NCBI GenBank assembly: GCA_000708835.1
Contig: DF237054.1
Coordinates: 62,001-126,000 of the forward strand
Length of the DNA stretch: 64,000 nucleotides
DNA from: Klebsormidium nitens
Lineage: Eukaryota > Streptophyta > Klebsormidiophyceae > Klebsormidiales > Klebsormidiaceae
Direction: 5' to 3'
Part shown: positions 24,801 to 37,526 of the stretch, piece after piece
Layout: each line of letters begins with the position of its first letter
Position numbering within the stretch: position 1 is the first letter of the stretch
Notes under the pieces: model-generated
The model's input: the letters and a program-made list of their open reading frames with translations, nothing else
Databases searched by the model: none
What the model was told of the DNA's origin: nothing
Program-made: the position numbers and the translations under genes

Positions 24801-26009
24801 GACGCCAAGTCGCAGCAGAAGGCGCTATACGTGGTCCTCATTGCGAAGAGGCCGTGCGAGAAGATGACCACCGGAAACTTTCCCTTCGCACTCTTGTCCT
24901 CTGACGCAGGCTGCAGACCAGCATACGCTGGAAGGGAGATCCCATATGCATACAGGTGGAAGATTGCTGCACAGAGAAGACGGAGCGGGGTTTGGGTTGA
25001 CTTTTTCATTGGGCAAAAAGGTTGTGGAAGGGTGTCAGAAGGTTCACTGAAACTGGACATGAAGAAGTGTTGTGAGTTTGAACAAGGTAGTAATGTGTCT
25101 TCTGATTGAGTAGATGCGGTGGTAATATCTGACCAGCTCTTGCACTTGGAAGAAGCAGTGGAAGTAAGCCATTTAGGATGTGCAGAAGCCCTGAAAGGGA
25201 AGAAGATCTTGAAGAGGGAGCACCTTCGAAACGACAGCAGAATACAAGGCAGAAGATAGACACTCGACGGTTCCGACCAACTTTCGCGACGATAGTCCCC
25301 AGAAAGAACCAAGTCCAAGCATACAAACTTCCAACTTGAGGGAAATGAAGGTTTGAAAGTTGCATGCAACAAGTATGGCACTCTCATGCCAGTTCAATCT
25401 AAATCTCTCTCCTTTGTTGCAAATAGATGATTTCCAGAACTTACCGCCAGCCATGTACATCAGTGTCCTTTTCACAAACGTCTTCTGCCACAAAACGACG
25501 TTCGCAAACCCCAGCGCGTACATGAACCCAGGCAGCCACCGCCTAAGGAACCACGAACCATTGGCCTTCTCCTGTGTCGGATACCAGAATCTGACCAGCG
25601 GGGGGGGGATGCTCTCCCCCTTTTCCGCAGGCCCTTTCTGCTCCCCCGGAACAGACGCCAACTTCTCCCCTGCCGGTCGTGCCTTCCCCTCGGATGCGCG
25701 AACGCTCCGCTGATGAGATTCGGACTCGTGCCTCATCTGGTCCTCCTCAAAACTCGTCTGACTCAGCAACGTCCGAACGGGCGACCGGCCTTTGTCAGCG
25801 TTTGCTTCAAGATCTTGGTCAGGGCTGGGCGACCGGTCGGACCCCCCCTCCTGAATATCAACGTACTCCTGCCCAACATCACCCTCGTGGGGCACGAATA
25901 CGTAGTCGCTCTCAACAGGCACCTCGCGCTTGGGCAGCTTGGCCCCTGGTCGCAGCTCAAAGTCGGCAAAAGCAACCTTGTAAGGCCCCAGCAGGGGTGG
26001 GAAACCCAT
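21848..26009 (-). CDS. PAF-acetylhydrolase-like (group VII phospholipase A2) esterase
   Basis: Exons 26009-25445, 24966-24790, 24193-24039, 23476-23228 and 22148-21848 join in phase; a final short exon left of 21848 is expected but unresolved. The family hydrolyses short or oxidised acyl chains from phospholipids. Blocks in order: LGPYKVAFADFEL; a low-complexity Glu/Ser-rich insert; VRFWYPT; KFPVVIFSHGLFAMRTTYSA; VVISLEHRDGTA; RVAEVRATLD; LSRVSATGHSFGAATAV, with the nucleophile Ser in GHSFG; ACVALDCWW, probably holding the catalytic Asp; VHSEAFEW; and GTKHTNQSDF with the catalytic His. The triad is therefore complete. Introns 2, 3 and 4 contain partial copies of the neighbouring exon edges (separate entries). 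It is divergent from the 2OG oxygenase gene, 498 bases apart. Confidence 0.9.
22171..22230 (+). repeat. Telomere-like G-rich minisatellite in intron 4
   Basis: Repeats of AGGGTTAGGAC, decaying to AGGCAAGGGTAAG, occupy about 60 bases. The runs of three G could form a G-quadruplex on the plus strand. It is interstitial, 20 bases from the exon 5 acceptor of the minus-strand gene, and not a true telomere array. Confidence 0.7.
22955..23130 (-). repeat. Exon-edge echoes of PAF-AH exon 4 (two copies)
   Basis: The 3' edge of exon 4 (ends 23228, encoding ACVALDCWWEPFGE plus the donor) recurs in the following intron with edges at 23082 and 22960. The nearer copy differs at only a few positions over ~50 bases and keeps a GTGGGT donor. 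The farther copy is more diverged but keeps a GT. Spacing is 146 and 122 bases. These make open frames here look like an extra protein, which I rejected. Confidence 0.85.
23800..23970 (-). repeat. Exon-edge echoes of PAF-AH exon 3 donor side (two copies)
   Basis: The end of exon 3 (24039, encoding LGYGKDAMEVRHRQLLH and a GTAAGC donor) recurs with edges at 23910 and 23816. Both copies keep GTAAGC; frame stops have accumulated. The first copy is clearly more similar than the second. Confidence 0.85.
24244..24410 (-). repeat. Exon-edge echoes of PAF-AH exon 3 acceptor side
   Basis: The 5' part of exon 3 (starts 24193; TTGTCATTTCTCTGGAGCAC after CTAG) recurs upstream in the gene's sense with an edge at 24312 that keeps the CTAG acceptor. 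A more decayed fragment lies at about 24361-24410 (CCTTCGCATCCTCCTCAGCG). Confidence 0.75.
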
Positions 26010-26507
26010 CTTGCAGGGCTTTCAAGCACCAGCCTCAGGAGAACGTTCACTACAAATTCGTGTAAAACTGAGATCAATTGCACCGAGTTAGAGAATGACC
26101 GAATCCACAGGATATATCAGAAGGCAGCTCAGGTAAGCTAGCTTGTAGTTGCGCTGGGGCGACTCCCCAGGAGTTGAGCTGAGCCGGTGAAGCAGAATTG
26201 CGTCCCTGCAAAAAGACACCATACAAGAAAGAATCAAAGGGAGGTTTCGAGAGCTTCCTCCAGCTGGGCTTCTTCAATTCCAGGGACACGTGGCAGTGTG
26301 TGAACAGCAAGAAACCTGAGCCTCAACTTTTAGGGTTGTGCAGATCATGCCCCTTTATTTTAGGGTTTTGCCAGGCGCTTTGATTTGTGGCGGGAACACG
26401 CTGTGTAGCATTCAAGCTTGTATACTCGATTCGGATCACTCCTGAATATCTTGATCAAAGTCGCCCTCTTCGAAGGCATCAGCGCCTCTGCTCATCATTC
26501 GGCAGCA
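26010..26507. promoter_or_regulatory. Divergent promoter region, PAF-AH-like and 2OG oxygenase genes
   Basis: A 498-base spacer separates the two start codons. No coding sequence; no core element I would commit to. Confidence 0.5.
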
Positions 26508-29500
26508 ATGGAGCTGCCAGTCATCGACCTGGCTCCTTACTTGTCCTCCCAGGCTGCGAACGAAGATTCCGCTGACAGCTTGTCTGAGACTGACGCTCTG
26601 AAGAGACTGTGCAAGCATGTTGCTGATTGCTTGAAAGAGGCGGGGGCCCTTGTCGTGCGGGACCCACGGTGTTCGACGGAGGACAACGACAGGTTTCTAG
26701 ACATGATGGAGACGTACTTTGGGAAGCCCGATGAGTTCAAGAGGCAGCAGGCGCGGCCTGACCTACACTACCAGGTAAGGCGGCGCGCTCGTTGCGGGAT
26801 CATGGCGAATGTGGCTTTGAAAGCCTGACTCCGTCAGTAACAGCGATGCTTAGGTGTACTTTTGGCTTTCCCCGTCATGAGATGAAAGCCAGGAAGGGTG
26901 CACACCGTGCGGCGTGCGTCGAACCAGCTTCCTCAGATTCCTAAGTACTTCCGTGGAATTGTGAGGCTCTTTCCAAAGGTTGCAAAGTCCTCCATAGTCA
27001 CTCAGTCACTGGTTTGCATGGACAAATACTGTGTGAACCTGCATGCAAATATATTCGCAGATATTTGCCCAAAAGCCCTGATTGTCAGCATTCTGTTGCA
27101 CGATCAAGCAAACCCAGTCCAATTCTTTCCTGTACGAACCTTGCATATTGGTTATCTCTGCTTCAACTCAGCGTCTTTAGCCCGGCTGACTTAGATGCCA
27201 GTTCTTTAAAGCTGAAGCCTCAGAACGTTCGCTTTTCAGGTGGGGGTCACGCCAGAGGGTGTGGAGCTCCCCCGGAGTGCAGTAGATTCTTCAGTGTGCG
27301 CCGATGTGAACGGCCTTTCGGAAGAGAATCGACCGCAGCTGCCAACGGGTCCTGATCCAAAGTGGCGGTACATGTGGAGGGTTGGGCCCCGACCAGGGAA
27401 GACGAGATTTCAGGTGCGGTCGATTGCTCTTGGACTTGCACGTCTGAAACATACTCTAATTCAATACTGAGACCTACTCTGGTCCAAAAAATGCATCAGT
27501 TTTCAGAGGAGGTCCACATAAATCTGTTCATACTTGACCAAAATAGATGTGGCGTTGACTTTCGATGCAGGGGTGGAGTTTATTGATCAAGGTTCCAATG
27601 TTTGATTACGGCTGGGCCCCAGTCCAACCGATTGAAGAGGAAATCATTTCGTCAGTGTCCCCACGTTTCAGAGCTTTCTCACAATTGGCGCCTCATCTTT
27701 GAAGGCTTGAAGGATCCGTTCCTTACTCTAGCGACACTTCTCCTTGTGCCTTGCAGGAGCTGAATGCGGAACCAGTGATCCCGCCCGGATTCCCAGAGTG
27801 GGCCGACGTGATGAACACCTGGGGGAGGAAGATGATTGCTGCAGTCGAGGTGAGATACTGTCTGAGGTCATCAACTCTGATTGGGCCCGGCTAAGCTTGG
27901 CAATGATCGGACAAGAACAACTGCTCTCATTGACAAAAGTGCGGCGGGGTGCAGTTTCCGACTTGACATTGATTGACATGCATCAATTCGGAAGCAGTTC
28001 ACAGAAAGGTTCAGGCAAAGATATTGCGAGTCAGATCAGACAGTTCCTGGATTGCCAACAGTAGTTTTCAACCATCAAAGAGTGTCCGGTTGATACGGAG
28101 TGTTTCCCTGATTGTTCGTACCATGTTCGCAGGTCGTTGCAGAGATGTTAGCCATAGGCTTTGGCTTGGAAAGGGACGCCATCACGAACTTGATGCACCA
28201 GGTGAGTCCTATGAAGAGTTTGTAATTGAGCGTACAGGATACGTAAACGGTGCGCGAGAAGGGTCCCTGTTTCTGCCGTGAGCTCATCTGCTGTCGTCCC
28301 AAGTAGATGGGACGGTTTAACTCGATCTTTTGAGTTACAAAGAAGCACTTTCTTGGTACATTAGAGGGGTACGTTTGTGCATTTCCATCGGAGTCAACAA
28401 ACGGAACCAACTGACGGCTCCGCAATCCAAGTCAACAAGGTCTGAGTGCTTTTGAAAAGCTCGTTTGTATTTCTTCGTTTGCAGGGGCCCCATTTGCTGG
28501 CCCCAACCGGCAGTGACCTCTCACGGTATGGAAAGGGCACCGTTTTCGCGGGTTATCACTACGACTTGAACGTGATGACCATTCACGGGAAGAGCCGGTT
28601 CCCGGGCCTCTTCATCTGGTTACGGGACGGGACGCGGGTGCCTGTCAAGGTACCTGATGGGTGCTTGTTGCTACAAGCAGGCAAGCAGGTAATCTTCAAA
28701 CCCAAACCCAAATTAGGTCCTGTGAGATCTCTCTCTTTCTTAGCCCGGCTCAGACTCGTCAAAACGTAACGGATCGTTTTGTCCGTTGTCTGTCTCGTGC
28801 AAGCCCATCTGTCTCAATTTCTGGGGACACGGTTCGGAATGATTCAAACATCAGGATCCTGCAATCCCTTCTTGTTGTTAGTGGACTTGGATACGTAGGG
28901 CTCTGCTGGCCCCCGGATCAGCACCCGAATTTTTTGCGACTCGGGAATTGCTGAAAGGAGTGTTCAAGCATTCGCATATTCTTGTCAGACTTCGGCCTTG
29001 CCTTCTCGATCGACCATTTGTGCAGCTGAATCATTCTTCCAACACTAGAACAGATGGCGCACTATGTGCACGACTCCAGATTGAATAAGCTCGAACGGCT
29101 TCGAACTAGCAGTCTTGACAGGAAAGGGGACACTCAAGATAAATTAGAAAGAGAGCCCTTGACGAACGTGAGAAATGTGCACTAGAGAGATGGCGAAAAC
29201 TGTAACTCGAACAGAAGGATGAACGGTGATAACGACTGGTCTTCTGCTCCCAAATAGAGCCGCTGCGGAAAGTTTCCTTATTGTTGACTCCGCGGAAACA
29301 GTGGGCTACGAGTGCACAAACATTCGAACGGTGAGAAGGAGGTTGCGGGGGCGAATGAATCTCGAAACTAAGTCTGCGGGGACGATCGAACGGTTAGCTT
29401 CAAATGACGCCCGCTTCTGCAGTTGGAGTGGTTAACCGGGGGCGAGTGCAAAGCGGGGATGCACGAGGTTGCAGTATCGGAGCAAACGCTGCAAGCGGTC

Positions 29501-30416
29501 GAGCGGGCGCGGAGGGAAGGGCGCAGCCTGTGGCGGGTTTCTTCGACGGTGAGCGTGCGGATCCACCTTGTCTCTTTTCTTTTTCGTTCTATTTCCTTCC
29601 ATCGGAAACTGGTCTTGCCCTTGTGATCTTCTTGACTACACTGCTAGTTGGTCCCTGAAAGCAACCGGTTGTTAGACAAAATCAAACCTCGTCGAAAACT
29701 CGTCAGTCAATCCGTTGGATCCTCTTTCAGTACGGGCTTCCGTCTTGAACCTTGTCTTATCAGCCACACCAAAGATGTGGGTTGCCTGGAGAAGGCAGGA
29801 TAGTTGTGGACTTCATTTTCCACCCTTAGAAGCGGGTTTGAGTCTACGAATCTTTGTCTGAACCCCCTCTGCAATTGAGTAGTTATCTGGAATTCCACCG
29901 TTCATTCGCTTAACGCTTAAGTGGGCGGCTTTTGGAGCTTCATGTCATTCTTCACGCGGTCAAATCAAACAAAGAAAAGAAAGGTCTGCATCCGGACTCA
30001 CCATTCCTCGCAGGTTTTTGGACACATTGCGTCCGACGCCAATTTGCAGCCGCTCGGACACTTCGCGGACAGCCCGACCGCCCATTTGTACCCGCCCATC
30101 GCCGCGGGGGAGTTCGTCGAGGCGGAGCTGTCCGCCATCAATCTGAAGCGCCAGCGGGTGCAGGTAAGACATGACAAACTAAGCACAACTAGGAAGCTTA
30201 AGGGATAGTATGGTTGCCAGTCTGAGATGGGATGGGTTATTCTGAGAGTTCAAGGCGGGTAGAGGTGCGCAGCAGGTGACTTCATGTGTTAGGGTTCTAG
30301 CGTGAAGTGTTGAGGTTTATTACTATTGCTTACTTGTCGGAAATGGTCACGTCATGGTGCAGGTACAGCCGGGAACGACAGACCAGGCTGCCGTAATCAT
30401 TGACGAGGATACTTAA
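26508..30416 (+). CDS. 2-oxoglutarate/Fe(II)-dependent oxygenase (isopenicillin-N-synthase-like)
   Basis: Eight exons: 26508-26774, 27240-27413, 27757-27849, 28133-28201, 28485-28688, 29423-29548, 30014-30163 and 30363-30416. All boundaries are in phase 0, giving 378 residues, a normal size for plant-type soluble dioxygenases. The N-terminal DIOX_N-like part begins MELPVIDLAPYL and includes CLKEAGALVVRDPR. Later blocks are GPDPKWRYMWRVG, PEWADVMNTWG, GPHLLAPTGSDL, then the iron ligands HYD (in GYHYDLNVMTIHGKSRFPG) and the distal His in AGMHEVAV, followed by SLWRVSST with the oxoglutarate-binding Arg. The catalytic set therefore appears complete. The substrate cannot be told from sequence. The short last exon (VQPGTTDQAAVIIDEDT) is the least certain. 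Confidence 0.9.
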
Positions 30417-31649
30417 GCCAATGGATGTTGTGGTTCCCGAGTCGCGAAGTCAGACCGAGCGGCCTTGACCATAACGAAGAACGCTGCGCTAATACTGGTC
30501 TGATCGGAAGTCAAGGTGATGGTTTGTCGGCCTGACTGCTGCTGGCGAGGGTTCTGCCGGGGGTGATTGACTATTGTCGGTCGATGGCTATCAACGCAAT
30601 AGCAAGAGGGACCGAGACGTAAGCTTGGTTGACCCCATCGTGTTGAGGAACTTTTGGCTGCTGCACCATAATATGCGCCCCCCCCCTATCAAGAAAAAGA
30701 TAGAAGCGGTACATTAGGAGTTGGGCGGGACGGAATGTGGGTCAAAGGGACAACCTCCGTGGTTGATGTACATAATTCTGGTAATCTATACGGGTTCATC
30801 CATGGAAATGCACCTCCGCTTTGAAGTCATTGTGTGCTTGGACCTTAAGTAGTCACCGGAAGGCGAATTCGATGCTCAATGAGCACTGTGCGGAGATGTT
30901 GCCTTCATCATGCGTGCAGGCCGCGCAAAGAAGAAGTTCCTTTTGTGGTGGCCGACCTGGTGAGCCGCACAAGCACTAAATTTTATCATCACGGTGATGG
31001 TTTCGAATTGATATGTGCATGTTATTGAATGCGGGGTGGCGGGGGTGGCGGGCCCGGGCGCCGCGCAGATTTTCATATAGAAGCACACGTGATGACATAT
31101 AGTTCAATTCTGTCAAGCAAATTGCCGCATGTCTCGCTCACATGCATGGGCCTTACATAGACTTCCTCGATTGCATACATGGCCGGTATGCATGATGTAC
31201 GAGTAATTTCAAACCTCTATAGCTATACGGCTTATAAACCGCGAAGTTACCTCGTGTAAGTATACTACATTAGTGGCCACGTACCGTCACCTAGTATATT
31301 GCAACATGGCTATGGTACTAAGATGGAAACCGACGATAATTGGAATCGCACATATGTGAATCCTGTATTCCATCTTCCGAAGTAATGGCACTCGCCTAGC
31401 TGCAGTCAATATGCCGTCTGGGCTCAAGGCGTTTCATAATCTGGCGCAGCTGCACGCAAGGGGCTACCGTATCCTTACAAAGAATGGCCAGCTAGCTCAA
31501 TTTGGTACATGGTAAATCAACCGGCGTTTGGTCTGCATACGACTACCTACTATCTACTATACAGCTTGTGTCTCGATCTGTCGGTCAGCTAGAAGCATGG
31601 TGTCGCAATGCATTGAAACGTCTTCGAGTAGCTGACGAATGCGTCAAGA
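30417..31649. other. Intergenic, no gene recognised
   Basis: About 1.2 kb between convergent genes, moderately AT-rich with short homopolymers (a C run near 30680). Nothing coding is supported. Confidence 0.5.
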
Positions 31650-34323
31650 TCATAGCTGTTTCAACGAGTCGAGCGTCCGTTTGAAGAACCCGGCCAAGCC
31701 CGAGCTGCTCGACTGTTCCCTCGAATTACCAAAGTGCTCCGTCTCTACGTGTCGGATCAGCGTCACTGGGTCCGGAAACGCCCGCTGGCACTTCGGACAA
31801 ATGTCAGGCCCCGCAGGTTGCCCCGACTGACTATGTACCGCTTCCGAATGAGCAATAAGTTCGTTCACATTGTCACACCGGAAATGGCAAACCGGACATT
31901 CTTCGGCCCCCGTGCTTCCGTTACTACTCCGTTCAGCGACCCCGGCTCCTTGCATCCTCCGGAAAGCACTACCCTGAACCGTATTCTGAGGGGAGCTGGG
32001 TATCGCAGCTGCTTGTTTTGGCGGTACGCGTTTTGGGTTTGCAGCCGGTTTAGAGTTCGAACCCGATTTTGAGGAGTTGGGTTTGGAGGAAGAAGCTGCG
32101 GAGGCAGCAGCCGACGTGCCGAACGTGTTGTTGAAGCTCTGCAGGAACTTCTTTCCGTATGCGGTGGCCGTTTTGGCGGCGGTGGGCTTTCCGGGGCAGA
32201 GGTGCTCGGGGCCAAAGCGGTGCCTTAGACAGACCACTTGTTGGCACTCCTTGCATTGCACCTGGCAAGGAAATCATGAGCGCTATCGGATCTTGGAAGA
32301 GATGGACAGAACTCCTCAGAGGCGTCATAATGAGGACGATTCGGAGGCGTCACGGACGATCTGTATGAACGAGCTTCTATTCCCGACATGAGCATAACAG
32401 CCCACCAGATAAGCACAGCGGGAATACTGGGAGGGAAATACGGGGCTCGACTCAGTGAGTATGGATTAGAGATTAGCTCAGATTGCCGTGGTCTGCAGTT
32501 AGATGAAGATGTCACGATCCCATCCTATGCAGACAGCAGGCACGTTGTCCAGACTCTTCTTCCCCTTGCTTATCCACTGCAATCCAAAGGGAAGTTTTCG
32601 AGCAGCCACCGAGTGCCGATGCTTTTAAAGCCCTACCTATATTCATCAGCTCAATCGCTGACAGGGGCTCTGGTAATTGACTCAGGTTTAAGTAGTGTGG
32701 GTCTCGTTATGTTACGAGGTCTTCTTGCCTGTGCCCAACTTCTCGAAGTCGTTAGAAGGGACTCTAATTAAAAGCTCCGCCCCTATCACATTCTTCGCTC
32801 GGAATGCAACCCGCGACTCGTTTCAGTCCCACTTTTGATCCTTATCGGATCCAAAAAAGAGTTTGCACCCATTCATCGCTACAGAGCAGATGACCGGACA
32901 CTGTATATATCCATCGTCCGGCTTCAAGGAGATGCCTATCCAGAATAAGCATCCTAGGGCCCAAATCCCGATTTCGATGTCCCCTTCCACCTGCTCTCCA
33001 ACCTATCAAAGGCTCACCTTGTTCGAAAACGTGAGCTGCTCCCTGCACCCCACCACCGGACACCGCGGCTTCCGTTTCGCCTTCGCGTAGTTCGCAGGAT
33101 CGCATCCAGCGCTCGAAGCGTGCCGGTCCCACGTCACATTTGAATCTTCACCGGGAATGATCCGGACCGCCTTCGCGCAGATTGGACACAAGAGAACGGA
33201 CGCGTCGCCGGCACCGGCTTTCGGACAGGAGTGGGCTCCGTAGAGGCGGTGTTCCAGGCAGAAGACCTGTTGTGGGGAGTACAGAATTTAGAATTAACAT
33301 GTTTTGCAAAATCTCTGGATTCCCTTTGTCGGCTTTGCGGGATGGTAGTCTCTGCCAACACGCTGTACTCAGGGGATTCGATGAGAACAAAGAGGATATA
33401 GAGTTACTTTGTAGGAAAGTCGTACAGGAAAGTGAGATCTCCAGGCGGCTTGATATAAAGATTAGTTTCAGGACAATAGGACGTTATGGTTATGAACCTG
33501 GCTTCTTTCCGACCATTTGGTGGAGCAATCACTTCCGCTGGTGTTATGGTTTGGAGGAACGTTGCTCAGAAGGCGGCAATCAAAACAAACTTTGTAGCAT
33601 GGAAGACGAGAGAACTTTGTGACTTTCAATTTTGTTGGAGGTTTTCCAAGGGGGTGCAAATAGCTTTCCCTTACTCTCATCATACCTGCTGAAAGGGGTG
33701 CAAGAACGACTCCGTAAGTAGAACAAGATTGAGCTTGATACAACCATAGAAAAGCAGAGTCCCGAGCTTCCATATTCCACAGCGCTAGAACTCCTGAAAT
33801 TCTGGCGCCGTACATGGTTTTGAAATGCCACCACAGAAGCAGTTCTTTGAACAGGTTTGTTCGAGTTGACTGGTGGGTGCGCATGATTGCAATCAAGCTC
33901 AGGCAAAAATGCGTGACAAGAATGAAGCAGACAAGCTAGCGTAGTGCTAAAGGAGTGAGGATCAGTCCCAGAGGGAGTTCTCTACCATTTTGAAGGGTAG
34001 ACCACGAGGGCGTTGGACAGAAAGTTGGACCATGCCTCTTGAGAGAGGAAGGGCGAAACAAGACTAACTGAAGGCCCATCAGAACCCTGAACCCAGGTTA
34101 TCCCAGCTGACAGCATTCCTCACGAACAACGCTTCAAACCCGAAAAACTACAAATCGGCTCAGCCAACGCAAAAGCAAGGAAGCTGCGGCAACTTCTTAA
34201 GTAGCAAGTAACAAATGAGCTGACCTTTGAACATCCGTCGCATTTGAACGGTAGAAAGTCCACCTGCCCGCAGTCGGCCCTTGAGCAATGCTCCCCAAGA
34301 TCCGGGATCAGAAGGGTGCCCAT
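31650..34323 (-). CDS. AN1- and C2H2-type zinc-finger stress-associated protein (SAP11/SAP16 type)
   Basis: Three exons, 34323-34225, 33266-33018 and 32261-31650, join in phase 0 to 319 residues. The layout is two AN1 zinc fingers followed by two C2H2 fingers, as in plant SAP11/SAP16 and animal ZFAND2. AN1-1: [34 protein letters not shown], spanning exons 1-2. AN1-2: [31 protein letters not shown], spanning exons 2-3. After a Ser/Ala/Asn-rich linker come [22 protein letters not shown] and [22 protein letters not shown]. All Cys/His ligands are present. Relatives bind ubiquitin/proteasome partners and act in proteotoxic stress responses. The start is the first ATG before the AN1 finger ([13 protein letters not shown]). 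Confidence 0.95.
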
Positions 34324-35012
34324 CACCAACCGAACCAACTATTCCAAGCAGAAGTTGCGGTTTTGGGTTGGTTGTCCAGCGCCTCTACCCTTGGAGCTGC
34401 TAGGTGCCTTTAGCTGAGTGCCCAGCTTGGCGATGGCGCTATCTGCCTGCCCACCTGCGTCCCCTCTGCCGCTGCATGCGCCCTGAGCCCTCACCCCAGC
34501 TCAATTTCAATCTAGGCATGGGGTCAGTCCCGCGGCTTACACGATAATGATATTCGTTACTGACATCATATGAAAGGCGCGGTAACGATGCCTTCAGTTT
34601 TCCTCAACCTAGATGCTAGCGAGGCTTTCCAGCTTCGCCATGCTCCTTTTTGTTGGCACCATTGTAACTGATTGCAATAAAGTTCAGATGCTTGAAGAGG
34701 TCCATGGTGGTCGGTCAACATCTGCTTCATCCTTTTATCACATATCAGATCTTCTGCTCTGAAGCTAAAGCTTTTTCAGGAACCAGAAATGTTTCTTGAA
34801 ATAGAAATGTGACGTGCTGATGTTAGTAAGGCTTGCCTCACCAACAGAATTAGTTCCGTCGCTTATCTCATTCCCATCGTCATCAGATTGCCAAGCAAAG
34901 GACGGGCTACAGCTCAAACGAAAGACCGCCACTTTTGCTGAAACTCCATAAATAGAACAACGGTGGTACGATAGAGACGTAAAAAGTTTAGGCATCCATC
35001 TTAGGAAGCGCA
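34324..35012. promoter_or_regulatory. Divergent promoter region, AN1/C2H2 gene and Lys-rich gene
   Basis: A 689-base non-coding spacer between divergent start codons. No specific element is called. Confidence 0.45.
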
Positions 35013-37526
35013 ATGGCATCAAACAAATTTCAGCCCTCCTCAGATGATTCGTCCAGCGATGATGAGGAGGAACGCGCCAGAATGGCGGCCATCCAGTCAG
35101 TAGCCATAGAGTCTTCCGCCGTCGTGCAAAGTGCGGCCACATCAAAGAACAAAGCACAGGCCCGGAGAAAAAGGGCGCAGGCTGACGCAGACGGGAGCGA
35201 TGCGAGTGGGGATGAACAGAATGGGGGGCTGAAGCACTACCAATTGAAGGTGCTGACCAAATGCTAGGACGAAATCCTGCATCTGGAGCTTGATTGCCCT
35301 TTCCTCGAGTGTTTTTACAGTGTTCTTCTCTGGACGGAAGGGAGCTGAAGGGCTCAATATCATTGAACTGAGTTGTTCTAATTACTACCGATTGGGCGAC
35401 GGCTTGAGGTTTTTGACTTCCCCTTTCAAGTAGAACCTCTTCTGCCATTAGCTTGTGCAGGACCGATCGTAGTCCCAGGACTGTCTGTGATCAGTCTAGA
35501 ATCCACACTCTCCTCGAGGAGTCCTGCCACAAACTTTGGTCAGATTCTGCTCCATCAGACTGGTCAAAGTAGTTAATCTTCTATCAGATATGAGCAACGT
35601 GACGGAGTTCCTAGTTTGAGACCTTGAGCGCCCTTCCACAGGCCCAGGATGCTCTGCACGACTTTCTGGACACAACTTTTGGCCGCCTGATCAGCGATGC
35701 TGGGGGGACAGCTGTTAGCGAAGACTCCTCTTCTTCTGATGCTGAAGACGAGGACGGTGGTACAACAAATGGGGGGGAGTCGAACAAGGACACTCCAGGC
35801 TTTCAGCTCTTTGGTCGACTGCCTAAGCGAAAAGCTCCGACGGAGTCAGGTGAGACTGGGGAACAGCGCTCCTGTCAGGTTCCCAAATTTGGAAACCTTT
35901 GGTGTTCTTGAATAGTCGAATTTGGAAGTTCCCTTTGAAATCTCCGCTTCAACTACTCGAAAAGCAGGTGATCCAAGCAAAGTCTTACTTCCAAAAATTG
36001 GTTTCAAGATCGCCAAGACTTTGTATGTTGCTTTTCTCTTTTACGTAGTTTCACAAAAGTTTGAGCTGGAAACAAGTTTTACACAATATTGAGTGAATCT
36101 TCGTTTTGCTGCACACAAGTATCCGGCATTTACCATGCGCTGTTCATATCATGCACATCCCCAGTCTCAAAAGTGAAGTTGCGGCTAACGGCGAAAGTCT
36201 ACGCGTTTGATGTTGCTTCTGGGGACCTGGACGGCATCCCTAGATTGACAGTTTTCAAACTGCATGCAACATCGACTACGGAAAGTCAGTTTGACGCCTT
36301 TCATAGTTCCCATTTGAAGACACGGGCTTAGTCCAGATGAAAGAAGAGCGGCTGGCCATTCTCTTTTTTGAAAGCCTGCTTTCGGGGGCCACTGAACGAT
36401 GACATGCTTCTGTTGCGGAAGATGCAAGAAAGAAGGTTCGACTGCAATTACAGCTTCGAAGACAACAGCCCTTAGCCGGGGTTCCCTTGAGCCAACTCAC
36501 CCATGCAAAGAAACTGAGCGAGACGATAAGCCTCATGTGCTCTTCACAGAGAAACGAGCCGCTGAGAGCAGCCAACGGCGGCAGAAGCGCCATGAAGAAG
36601 GACAAGAATTTGACGAAGAAGCTGCGGAGGTAGGTTCCCTGGCCCCTCCACCGACAATTCTAGTCCTTCTTCGACTTGAATTTAACCGTGATCGGTACTT
36701 AGACAACTCTGTTCTTGCTGTCCTTCGGTCTCCCTCTTCCGTGCCGTTTCCCGTTCGCCTGCGTCAGTTCAGAGGTTTGGTAGTCGGTCTCGCGATCTGG
36801 TAGCATGTACAAGTCTTTCGGAGCCGAGGGTTTGAAGAGCGGACGTGCGGGTTGGGCAGGACAGGGTGATCGACCCCTCGTTTTCTGAGTCTTACCCTTT
36901 CCCGTGACTTGACGAGACGAAGAAACAACGAGAGCGGCGTGCTTCCACTCAGAGGACATCTTCGTTTTCGAAAGGACGGCTGCTTTTCTCATCCCCGTGT
37001 GCTTGTCGCTCTTGAACAAACCACCAAAGCTTTCTTCATCCTGTTTACGTAGGTGAGGGAGAGACTGACGTCAGCGGCGGTCGAGTCTGACGTCATTCTC
37101 ATGGCGGCAGAAACGGCCGCAGGGCGTGCTGCGGCTGAGGCGAAGACCGACGAGGCGCGGCGACAGAAGGAGATGACGGACGAGGGGCAACGCATTGCGA
37201 GGTTGAAACGAGAGCGAGGAGTAGCGCAGTTGATTAAGGGCCGGATAGTAACGGTTAAGGAACCGGTTAGTGGCGAGGTTACCAAAGGGAACGGTGTGGC
37301 GGATGGTGGCGAAAGTGTAGCGGAGGAAATAGGACGAGGAAAGGGGAAGAAGAAGAAAACGACGCACCGGAAAGAAGTGGAGGATGAGTCGGAAAAGCTC
37401 GATACAAGGTCAGAAGCTGTAGAGGGGAATGCCCGGAAAGAAAGCAGCGATACGATAGAGACGCCAAAGAAGAAGAAGAAGAAGAAGAAGAAGAAGAAGA
37501 AAGATGCGGTGACGACTGAAGGATAG
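35013..37526 (+). CDS. Uncharacterised charged protein with poly-Lys tail
   Basis: Exons 35013-35249, 35642-35849, 36422-36629 and 37058-37526 join in phase to 373 residues. The N-terminus is Ser/Asp/Glu-rich (SSDDSSSDDEEERARMAAIQ). A middle part reads LKHYQLK/AQDALHDFLDTTFGRLI and GFQLFGRLPKRK. Then comes a basic helical part (VRLQLQLRRQQPLAGV, PLRAANGGRSAMKKDKNL), an Ala/Glu-rich coiled-coil-like part and a C-terminal run of about ten Lys. I do not recognise the family. Composition (acidic head, basic tail) is typical of nucleolar or ribosome-biogenesis factors, which is inference only. The exon 4 acceptor is taken as GGTGAG/GGAGAG because it preserves the frame. A (GAA)n microsatellite encodes the poly-Lys run near 37469-37500. 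Confidence 0.65.

Noticed and set aside
36328..36390. Possible exon reading QMKEERLAILFFESLLSG in the Lys-rich gene
   Set aside because: It runs into a stop before any usable donor, whereas the acceptor at 36421 continues the frame cleanly.
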